From assembly GCA_017464305.1 (NCBI GenBank), contig JAFUDS010000001.1, positions 1-64,000 on the forward strand: a stretch of DNA of 64,000 bases. The letters are read 5' to 3'. This DNA is from Clostridia bacterium. GTDB lineage: Bacteria; Bacillota; Clostridia; Christensenellales; Aristaeellaceae. The translations under genes were made by a program, and so were the position numbers. Under the pieces are notes generated by a model. That model was not told the origin of the DNA. It was given only the letters and a program-made list of their open reading frames with translations, and searched no databases. This document shows, piece after piece, positions 10,283 through 17,167 of the stretch; position 1 is the stretch's first letter; the number at the start of each line of letters is the position of its first letter.

Positions 10283-10390
10283 GTTGAGCGCTCAACGCTT
10301 TCTCCCTTTCGCACAAGTTGCGAAAGACCCCCGGCAGGAAGGACTGGAGTCGCACCACCAACACCTCTGTCCTTTCCCGCCGGGGTCTTC
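10283..10390 (-). ncRNA. Structured 5' leader (three hairpins) of the acidic secreted protein mRNA
   Basis: Between the predicted promoter (10417-10446) and the start codon at 10234 the minus-strand transcript would contain a long stem (arms 10369-10390 and 10323-10344, about 22 nt, few mismatches, 24-nt loop). An 8-bp perfect hairpin follows (10306-10326, CTTTCGCA/TGCGAAAG), and then the perfect palindrome GTTGAGCGCTCAAC (10283-10296). The long stem and the second hairpin share the bases at 10323-10326. I do not recognise a known riboswitch class. It may be a cis-regulatory RNA or an mRNA stabiliser; the last palindrome may instead be a DNA operator. Confidence 0.35.
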
Positions 10391-10404
10391 TCTAAGGAGT
10401 CCCC

Positions 10405-10446
10405 TAAAACGTTTTAATTATAATATGTAGATTTCCTTTCCAGCAA
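10405..10446 (-). promoter_or_regulatory. Promoter of acidic secreted protein with LacI-type operator
   Basis: Minus-strand -10 TATAAT (10417-10422) and a weak -35 TTGCTG (10441-10446) are 18 bases apart. The perfect palindrome TAAAACGTTTTA (10405-10416) abuts the -10 on its downstream side, the classic place for a repressor to block initiation. Its CG centre is typical of LacI-family operators. Confidence 0.55.
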
Positions 10447-10492
10447 TGTCGATTGTTGGCAAGTTGTCACATTTTGACAGCAAATTAACACA

Positions 10493-10502
10493 AAAACGTT
10501 TT
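10493..10502. promoter_or_regulatory. Second AAAACGTTTT operator
   Basis: A further copy of the AAAACGTTTT palindrome, about 87 bp upstream of the one at 10405-10416. It could help DNA looping by a LacI-type repressor or serve a promoter on the other strand. The rest of 10503-10960 is AT-rich non-coding DNA in which I see no gene. Confidence 0.45.
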
Positions 10503-10967
10503 AATTTTGGGAATTCATTTATTCTGACGCTCTATGCTCTTTTATGATCCTTTTCCTGATTCCTCCATACAATTTCGATTGACTTTGATTCGACTTCGGT
10601 TTGTTTTTAATGGAATCGCACAATTATGATCGACCCAAAATTTCGCTAAATTGATTATATTTATTGGATCTATAGCTTCTCTTCCAAAGTTTGTTATTAC
10701 GCTTCTATTCATCAATCATTATATTCCTGTTTCAAAAAGATTGTGTAAGGGTTCATTTGTATTCATTTGGCACAAGATGGTGCAACCGGGAATAATTTCT
10801 CCCTGTTCATTGAATTTCTCTACCTATTAAAGGTTCTTTCCTTTCTCCCCTGCTATGGTGGCGCTCCAGCAAATGAGGAAAGGCCCGATGGATTTCTACC
10901 AGAAAAGCTCGATTTTGTATCGTTTTACATTCTTTCAAATTTCTTCGCAAAAAGTTAAAAACGGGCA

Positions 10968-11020
10968 TTGACAAAATGGGAGGAATGACTATATAATGCA
11001 ATAAAGTTTAGCGTTAAACT
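10968..11020 (+). promoter_or_regulatory. Promoter and operator of the sugar ABC operon
   Basis: TTGACA (10968-10973) and TATAAT (10992-10997) are 18 bases apart. The near-perfect 16-bp palindrome AGTTTAGCGTTAAACT (11005-11020) lies at the expected start of transcription. It has a central CG and resembles the sites at 21580-21595 and 21712-21727, so a LacI-family repressor is expected to control this operon. Confidence 0.7.
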
Positions 11021-11063
11021 TCGTTCTGAGTTAACGCCGAGAATTAAACGAGGAGGTTTCGAG

Positions 11064-12491
11064 ATGAAAATGATGAAGAAACTGCTTTCGCTGAGCCTGG
11101 CCCTGTGCCTGCTGCTCGGGGCGCTGCCCTTCGCGGCGGCGGACGAGGTCGTTGATCCTGATCTGACCGCGACGGTAACATTGGGCGACTGGCCGGCGGA
11201 CACGGCGCCGGATTCCGAACGCCAGGCGGCAGAGGCCTGGAAGGCCAAGGTCGAGGCTCAGTATCCGAAGGCGACCCTGACGCCGGACTACTATTCCTAC
11301 ACCCTGAGCAACTACGTGGCCATGGCCAAGGGCGGCACCGCTCCTACCATCTTCCAGCCTCCCTTCACCGATCCCCAGCTGCTGATCAGACAGAATCTGG
11401 TGGGAGATGTGACGGAATCCCTGGAGAAGGCCGGCGTGCTGGAAAAGTTCAGCCCTGCCTATGTCGAGATGCTGGCGGATGAAAACGGCCGCATCTACGG
11501 CCTGCCCCGGGATGGTTACGTGCTGGGCCTGCACATCAACATCGCCCTGTTCCGGGAGGCCGGACTGGTGGATGAGGAAGGCTTGCCCCTGTATCCCAAG
11601 ACCCTGCAGGAGCTGGCGGAATACGGCCAGATCATCCGGGAAAAGACCGGCAAGGCCGGGTTGGTTTTCCCCGCCAGCGAGACCTACGGCGGCTGGCTGT
11701 TCACCAACATCGCGTGGAACTTCGGCTGCGTGGGCGAAAACGCCCTGGAGTATCAGGATGAAGACGGCCGCTGGGTCTGCAACTTCACCTCTGACCAGGC
11801 CGTCGCCGCCATGGAATACATGCGGGATCTGAAATGGAAGTACGACATCCTGAACGCGGACGCCACCACCACCGACTGGGCCAGCTCCCACACGGCGCTG
11901 GGCACCGGCGAAGCGGCCATGAACTTCGCGGCCGATGACTCCGTGGATCAGCCCACGGCCTACAAGGGCCTGCCGGTGGAAGATTTCGCTCTGGTTCCCT
12001 TCCCCGCCGGTGACGCGGGCCGGTACGCCCTGGCGGGCGGCACCTGCTACATGTTCGCCCCCAACATCACCCTGGATCAGGGAACGGTGCTGATGGCCTG
12101 GCTGAAGGCCAAGGGCAAGCTGCCCTTCCTGGAGGATGATATCATCGAAGGTATCCGCACGGACTACGCCGCCAAGCGGGACCGGGGCGCACCCGTGATC
12201 CCCGCCATCAGCGCGTGGAACGACGAGGAATACAATGCAGCCAAGCAGGCCATCATCGATGAATACAGCAACGTGGACATGCGGCTGTACAATGACTTCT
12301 TCGATTCCATCACCGAGGGCACCATCACCCTGCGGTCCGAAGAGCCGGTCTTCGCCCAGCAGCTGTATCGTGAGCTGACCGCCGTCATCCAGCGGATGAT
12401 CACCAAGGAAGGCGCGGACGTGGTAAAGGCGCTGCAGAAGGCCCAGGATTCCTTCCAGGAATATCTGGACGATGAGATTAACGACTATTGA
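11064..12491 (+). CDS. Extracellular sugar-binding protein of an ABC importer
   Basis: Encodes 475 residues, normal for family-1 solute-binding proteins that capture oligosaccharides for ABC import. The start ATG follows GAGGAGG. The signal peptide (about 1-26) ends ALPFAAADE. Typical features include the PTIFQPPF segment and GRIYGLPRDGYVLGLHINIALFRE-type motifs (residues near 145-170), plus GEAAMNFAADDS later. Unlike most Gram-positive binding proteins there is no lipobox: the only Cys of the signal region is preceded by Leu inside the hydrophobic core. It would therefore be released or held by an uncleaved signal anchor. Two permease genes follow after an internal terminator-like hairpin. 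Substrate not determinable; the flanking GH65 and GH5 genes suggest a gluco-oligosaccharide. Confidence 0.85.
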   Translation: MKMMKKLLSLSLALCLLLGALPFAAADEVVDPDLTATVTLGDWPADTAPDSERQAAEAWKAKVEAQYPKATLTPDYYSYTLSNYVAMAKGGTAPTIFQPPFTDPQLLIRQNLVGDVTESLEKAGVLEKFSPAYVEMLADENGRIYGLPRDGYVLGLHINIALFREAGLVDEEGLPLYPKTLQELAEYGQIIREKTGKAGLVFPASETYGGWLFTNIAWNFGCVGENALEYQDEDGRWVCNFTSDQAVAAMEYMRDLKWKYDILNADATTTDWASSHTALGTGEAAMNFAADDSVDQPTAYKGLPVEDFALVPFPAGDAGRYALAGGTCYMFAPNITLDQGTVLMAWLKAKGKLPFLEDDIIEGIRTDYAAKRDRGAPVIPAISAWNDEEYNAAKQAIIDEYSNVDMRLYNDFFDSITEGTITLRSEEPVFAQQLYRELTAVIQRMITKEGADVVKALQKAQDSFQEYLDDEINDY

Positions 12492-12498
12492 TGTTTCT

Positions 12499-12605
12499 GT
12501 TTTTCCCGCTCCGCGGGGAAAGCGATAGACAGTGATTTGTTGTTCTCGCTCCGCGGGGAGGCTTTGGATCGGAATTCATCGCTCCCCGCTTCGCGGGAGG
12601 CTTCC
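12499..12605. repeat. Cluster of three short GC-rich palindromes
   Basis: Three related hairpins (cores CCCGCTCCGCGGGG near 12505-12518, CGCTCCGCGGGG near 12544-12556, CTCCCCGCTTCGCGGGAG near 12581-12598) lie in tandem in the gap between the binding protein and the first permease. They belong to a small palindrome family seen elsewhere in the window (see findings). No T-tract follows them. Confidence 0.6.
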
Positions 12606-12624
12606 ATCACTTACGTCTCCTCTT

Positions 12625-12661
12625 CATGCCGGTCACGGGCTGCCTGGCCGGCATGTTTTTT
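12625..12661 (+). terminator. Intercistronic terminator/attenuator
   Basis: CATGCCGGTCA pairs with TGGCCGGCATG (one G-T pair) across a 9-base loop, followed by TTTTTT. It lies between binding-protein and permease genes and would allow partial read-through, giving more binding protein than permease. Confidence 0.75.
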
Positions 12662-12693
12662 ACCAAATCGCTTGAAGGAGGACTGATTTTTCC

Positions 12694-13605
12694 ATGATTT
12701 ACGGGCTGAAAAAATGGTTTCGGACCCACGCGAAGGCAGGAGAGCAAATTCAGGCCTGGATGATCATGCTGCCTGGGCTGATCCTGATGACCTTCTTTGT
12801 CTGGGAGCCCCTGTTTGAGAGCATCCGCATGAGCCTGTATAAGACGCGGAACGTGGAGCTGGTTCGATTCATCGGGCTGGACAACTACATCAGCGTCATG
12901 GGGAAGGATGACTTCATTCAGGCGCTGATCAACACCTTTTCCTACACCTTCTGGTCCCTGCTGCTGGGCTTCGGGCTGCCGATCATCCTGGCGATGCTGA
13001 TCGGCGAAACCACCCGGGGCAAGGGCTTCTTCCGCACGGCGGTATATCTGCCGAACATGCTGCCCGGCCTGGCGGTGATCATCCTCTGGTCCGCCTTCTT
13101 CTCCGGGGAGAAATCCGGCGTGCTGAACATCCTGCTGAGCAAGGTCGGCATTCCGCAGCAGTCCTACCTGACCCGGGCGGAATGGGTCATTCCCATCATC
13201 ATTGTCATCGCCACCTGGAAGGGCGCGGGCTCCACGGCGCTGATCTACATGGCCAGCATGGCCAGCATCAGCCCCGATCTGTACGAGGCGGCGGCCATCG
13301 ACGGGGCCACCATCTGGCAGCGGATTATCCACATCACCCTGCCCGCCATCAAGAAGCTGGCCGGCACGCTGCTGATTCTGCAGATCATCTCCGTGTTCCA
13401 AATCATGTACGAGCCCATGGTGCTGACCAAGGGCGGGCCGGATAACGCCTCCCTGTCCCTGATGCAGCTGATGTGGCAGTACGCCTTCGGCGGCGCGATG
13501 AATTACGGCAAGGCTTCCGCCGTGGCCGTGACGGTAACGCTGATTCTGCTGGTGATGACGCTGATTTATTCCTACCTGGATCGGAAAGAATCCGACTGGG
13601 ATTAA
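12694..13605 (+). CDS. Sugar ABC transporter permease (MalF/UgpA type)
   Basis: Encodes 303 residues with six expected membrane helices, the first at about residues 20-42. The inner-membrane permease signature EAAAIDGATIWQRIIHITLP (about residues 198-217) is the EAA loop that docks the ATPase. The MYEPMVLTKGGPDNASLS motif near the C-terminus is typical of the UgpA/LplB group. An AAGGAGG site precedes the ATG. It follows the binding protein and is 19 bp before the second permease, with which it would form the heterodimeric channel. No matching ATP-binding subunit lies in this locus, so a shared MsmK/UgpC-like ATPase encoded elsewhere is likely. Confidence 0.93.
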   Translation: MIYGLKKWFRTHAKAGEQIQAWMIMLPGLILMTFFVWEPLFESIRMSLYKTRNVELVRFIGLDNYISVMGKDDFIQALINTFSYTFWSLLLGFGLPIILAMLIGETTRGKGFFRTAVYLPNMLPGLAVIILWSAFFSGEKSGVLNILLSKVGIPQQSYLTRAEWVIPIIIVIATWKGAGSTALIYMASMASISPDLYEAAAIDGATIWQRIIHITLPAIKKLAGTLLILQIISVFQIMYEPMVLTKGGPDNASLSLMQLMWQYAFGGAMNYGKASAVAVTVTLILLVMTLIYSYLDRKESDWD

Positions 13606-13624
13606 GCGAAGGAGGGAAAGCAAA

Positions 13625-14497
13625 ATGGCACAGAAAAATCAACGCACTGGCGTCATTCGTGAATATGACATGCATTCCTCCTCCGTTCGGGTGGGATACG
13701 GCTTCATCCTGTTCTGCTGCGCGATCATGGTGGTGGTCTGCATCTTCCCACTGCTGTGGGTGGTTTTCGCGGGCTTTAAGGATCTGAAGCAGTTTGTGTC
13801 CAGCACATCCATCCTGCCGGAGAGCTTCCATCTCAGCACCTATCTGACCACCTGGAATCAGCTGGGTATCGCCAAGAACTATCTGAATTCCCTGATTTCC
13901 GTCATCGGCAGCGTGGCCAGTGCGCTGTTGTTCAACGGGCTGCTGGGCTACGGCATCGGCATCCTGAAGCCCAAGGGCCACAAGGTGGTGCATAAGCTGG
14001 TGATGCTGTCCCTGCTGATGCCAGCGACCATCAGCATCGTACCCCTGTTTATGAATATTCAAAAGGTGGGCCTGGGGAACTCCTTTATTCCCCTGTGGCT
14101 CAGCTTCGGCGCCAACGCCATGTATGTAATCCTGTTTGTTCAGTTCTTTGCATCCCTTCCCTTCTCCATCATCGAGGCCAGCCGGATGGATGGGTGCACG
14201 CCGCTGCAGACCTTCTTCCGCATCGTGCTGCCCCTGTCCAAGCCCATTTGCAGCGTAGTGGCGATCTTCGCCGTCAACGCGGCCTGGTCGGATTTCCTGC
14301 TGCCTTATTTGGTGCTGCGCAGCGGCGATATGCAGACGGTGATGGTAAGGTTGTTTGTGTTTAGCACGGAACAGACGGTGAATGTGGATGATATGATGCG
14401 GTCTGTGGTGTTCTCGATGGTTCCGCCGATTATTTTGTTCTTCATTTTCCAGAAGCAATTGACGGAGAATTCTGTGTCGGTAGGCGTTAAAGGTTAA
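13625..14497 (+). CDS. Sugar ABC transporter permease (MalG/UgpE type)
   Basis: Encodes 290 residues, the second half of the permease pair. A cytoplasmic N-terminus of about 25 residues is followed by a first helix (YGFILFCCAIMVVVCIFPLL). The EAA-loop signature EASRMDGCTPLQTFFRIVLP sits near residues 181-200, with Ser-Arg in place of Ala-Ala, common in MalG homologues. The C-terminus ends in a helix followed by TENSVSVGVKG, the typical GAVKG-like end. GGAGGG precedes the ATG by 9 bases. The gene is followed by a strong terminator (14581-14610), so the importer operon probably ends here and the GH65 genes have their own or read-through transcription. Confidence 0.93.
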   Translation: MAQKNQRTGVIREYDMHSSSVRVGYGFILFCCAIMVVVCIFPLLWVVFAGFKDLKQFVSSTSILPESFHLSTYLTTWNQLGIAKNYLNSLISVIGSVASALLFNGLLGYGIGILKPKGHKVVHKLVMLSLLMPATISIVPLFMNIQKVGLGNSFIPLWLSFGANAMYVILFVQFFASLPFSIIEASRMDGCTPLQTFFRIVLPLSKPICSVVAIFAVNAAWSDFLLPYLVLRSGDMQTVMVRLFVFSTEQTVNVDDMMRSVVFSMVPPIILFFIFQKQLTENSVSVGVKG

Positions 14498-14580
14498 TTC
14501 ATCGATTGCATAGGGGCGGGTTCCCCCCTTACCCCCTGCCCCCTTTCCCCCCGTGCGCGGGGGGAAGGGGAATTTTAGGG

Positions 14581-14610
14581 ATGGGGGCTGCGCCCCCATC
14601 CCCCTTTTTT
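14581..14610 (+). terminator. Intrinsic terminator after the permease genes
   Basis: ATGGGGGC / GCCCCCAT stem (14581-14599, 3-base loop), a short C run, then TTTTTT. A second GC-rich hairpin (about 14540-14570) precedes it. The gap 14498-14793 holds nothing else I can name apart from the ribosome site of the next gene. Confidence 0.75.
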
Positions 14611-14793
14611 GCAAGGGCGTCGGAGGATTTCTTTACAGGAAGGCCCTTTTTAGCACAAAAGGATGACGAAGAAAGCACATACGGAGCTTGCAACAAAAAA
14701 GATGCATCTGCTATTCACGTTGATAAACACGCGAAAGCTGAATTGAAGGTAAAACAAAAGCATAATCAGTACGCAGATAGAAAGGAATACATT

Positions 14794-17076
14794 ATGGCAA
14801 AGGCGGCGGATGTTTATTTTCAGGTAGATCCATGGAAGATTGTGGAGGAGGGGTTTGATCCTTCCTATTCCCGGGTCAGCGAATCTATATTTTCCCTGGC
14901 CAATGAGACCATGGGAGTTCGGGGATTCTTTGATGAAGGGGGCAGCGTGGACAGCCTGCGGGGCGGATACGTGAACGGGGTATATGATCTGGAGTTCCTC
15001 CCCAAATCCTATCAAGGCATCATTGATCATTCCCATTTCATGATTCCCGCGGCGGATTGGCTGCGGACCCGCCTGACCCTGGGGGGCGAAACCCTGGATC
15101 TGGGGAAATCGGTTTTCCGGGATTTTCGGCGGGAGCTGGATATGCGCACGGGTACGCTGACCCGTAGCTTCCTTTGGCAGGCGGCGGACGGAAAGGAGCT
15201 GCAGGTATCCTTCCTGCGGTTTGTGGACATGACCCATCGGGAGCGGGGAAACCAGGTCATCACCTTGCGGCCCTTGAATTTCAGCGGAGAAATTGAAGTT
15301 TCCCTGGGCGTCAGCTTCGACGTGCGCCACGAGGGATACGACACCTGCTTCTGGCAGGAGGCCCGGCTGGAGGCGGCGGAAAACCGGCTGCAGGCCCAGG
15401 CCCATACCACCTACTCCGGCCAGGAGATGTTCGCCGGAGCCGCCTTCTCCCTGCCCTCCGGGGCCCGGGCCGCGGCGCGGCGGGAGAATCAATCCCTCTC
15501 TCTGGACGCGGTGTTGCCCCTGACCCAGGGGCAGGAGACCTCCCTCCATCGGCGGGCGGTGCTGCTGTATGACGGGCAGCAGGGCGAAGCCCTGTGGGCC
15601 GCTGGAGAAGCTGCCCTGCGGGCCGCGGAACAGGTCTCCCTGGCGGAGAGTCTGCAGGCGCAGCAGGACTGGTGGGAGGCCTATTGGCGGACCTGCGACA
15701 TCGAGATCGAGGCCAACCCCGACGGAGACGCCCAGCTGGTGGCCGCGGAGCAGCAGGGCATCCGCTACTGCAGCTTCCAGCTGGCGCAGACCTACAACGG
15801 CGGCAGCATGCGCCACAACATCGGCGCGAAGGGACTGACCGGCGAGGCGTATAACGGCCACGCCTTCTGGGACACGGAGGCCTGCTGCCTGCCCTTCTAC
15901 CTGTTCACCAACCCGGAGGCGGCAAAGGATCTGCTGCTGTTCCGATACAATACCTTGCCCCAGGCGCTGGAGCGGGCAAGGATGCTGGACTGCCAGGGGG
16001 CCTGTTATCCCATCGCCACGCTGAACGGTCAGGAGGCCTGCTCCCTGTGGCAGCACGCCAGCCTGCAGCTGCAGCCCAGCACGGCGGTGGCCTACGGCAT
16101 TTGGCATTACGTCCAGGTGACGGGAGATCGGGATTTCCTGTACCGCTACGGCGTGGAGATGCTGATTCAGATTGCCCGCTTCCTGGCCAGCCGGGCGGCC
16201 CAGGGCAACGCCACGGGAAAATACGGCTTCTTCGGCGTCATGGGTCCGGACGAGTTCCACATGATGGTGAACAACAACGCCTACACGAATTACATGGGGA
16301 AACGGACCCTGGAATTCGCCGCGGAAGCGCTCCGCGACCTGGAGAAGGACGCGCCGGAGGCCTGCGAGGCGCTGCAGGCAAAGGTTCAGCTGACAGCGGA
16401 GGAAGTAGCCCATTGGGCGGACATCGCGGAGAACATGTACATGCCCCAGACCCCGGAAGGGCTCTACGAGCAGCACGACGGGTTCTTCAACCTGCCTCAC
16501 ACGGACATCAACGCCATTCCGATCTCGGAATTCCCGCTGTACAGCCACTGGTCCTATGACCGCATCTACCGCACGGATATGATCAAACAGCCGGATGTGC
16601 TGATGTTCCTGTACCTGTACAACAGCTCCTTCGCCGAGGAGATCAAGCGGATCAACTACGAATTCTATCAGCAGCGGACCATCCACGAGTCCTCCCTCTC
16701 CCCCGCCATTCATTCCATCCTGGCGGCGGAGCTGGGCAAGATTGAGGAGGCGACGGGCTTCTTTGGCTTCGCCACCCGGCTGGATCTGGATAATTACAAC
16801 CGCAACACCCGGGAGGGGCTGCACATTACCAGCATCGCCATGGCCTGGGCCAACATCGTATACGGCTTCGCAGGCCTGCGCAGCGACGGAGACATCCTGC
16901 GCTTTGCCCCGGTGCTGCCGGACCGGTGGGCGAAGCTGACCTTCTCCATCCTGTATCAGGGCCGGGTCATCCGGGTTACCCTGGAGGGCGAAGGCGCCAG
17001 CTTCCAGCTGGTTCAGGGAGAACCCCTGAAGATTCAGATATACGGCGAGGATTTTCTGCTCACGAAGACTGAATAA
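14794..17076 (+). CDS. GH65 glycoside phosphorylase (maltose/kojibiose/nigerose phosphorylase family)
   Basis: Encodes 760 residues from the ATG at 14794 (AAAGGAA upstream); the open frame runs further upstream, but that part is low-complexity terminator DNA. GH65 enzymes phosphorolyse alpha-glucosides to beta-glucose 1-phosphate with inversion. I see the N-terminal beta-sandwich start (SRVSESIFSLANETMGVRG), the (alpha/alpha)6 barrel motifs YNGHAFWDTE, and VMGPDEFHMMVNNNAYTN with the general acid Glu at residue 487, followed by YEQHDGFF and IKQPDVLMFLYL and the C-terminal beta-sheet. No signal peptide, so it is cytosolic. It sits 91 bp before a second GH65 gene. Acceptor specificity (glucose, rhamnose, glycerol and others) cannot be told from sequence by eye. 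Confidence 0.92.
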   Translation: MAKAADVYFQVDPWKIVEEGFDPSYSRVSESIFSLANETMGVRGFFDEGGSVDSLRGGYVNGVYDLEFLPKSYQGIIDHSHFMIPAADWLRTRLTLGGETLDLGKSVFRDFRRELDMRTGTLTRSFLWQAADGKELQVSFLRFVDMTHRERGNQVITLRPLNFSGEIEVSLGVSFDVRHEGYDTCFWQEARLEAAENRLQAQAHTTYSGQEMFAGAAFSLPSGARAAARRENQSLSLDAVLPLTQGQETSLHRRAVLLYDGQQGEALWAAGEAALRAAEQVSLAESLQAQQDWWEAYWRTCDIEIEANPDGDAQLVAAEQQGIRYCSFQLAQTYNGGSMRHNIGAKGLTGEAYNGHAFWDTEACCLPFYLFTNPEAAKDLLLFRYNTLPQALERARMLDCQGACYPIATLNGQEACSLWQHASLQLQPSTAVAYGIWHYVQVTGDRDFLYRYGVEMLIQIARFLASRAAQGNATGKYGFFGVMGPDEFHMMVNNNAYTNYMGKRTLEFAAEALRDLEKDAPEACEALQAKVQLTAEEVAHWADIAENMYMPQTPEGLYEQHDGFFNLPHTDINAIPISEFPLYSHWSYDRIYRTDMIKQPDVLMFLYLYNSSFAEEIKRINYEFYQQRTIHESSLSPAIHSILAAELGKIEEATGFFGFATRLDLDNYNRNTREGLHITSIAMAWANIVYGFAGLRSDGDILRFAPVLPDRWAKLTFSILYQGRVIRVTLEGEGASFQLVQGEPLKIQIYGEDFLLTKTE

Positions 17077-17167
17077 AAAACGTGCGAAGGGGGGCTTTTC
17101 TCCCGCGGGCACAGCTGCCTCGTTCGTTTAGGCGGGCGAGGTGATCTTTTTTTCGGAGGGACATGAC

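Noticed and set aside
10405-10416. CcpA cre site reading of the AAAACGTTTT palindromes
   Set aside because: The usual cre ends TG...CA are absent at every copy; a dedicated LacI-family operator fits better, with two such genes next door.
10767-10958. 63-codon plus-strand frame upstream of the sugar-binding protein
   Set aside because: No ribosome site, AT-rich random-looking sequence, and it lies in the promoter-containing gap.
14650-17112. 820-codon open frame on the minus strand opposite the first GH65 gene
   Set aside because: No ribosome site or recognisable domain; GC-rich codon bias of the real gene leaves the opposite frame open. The plus-strand frame has all GH65 motifs.
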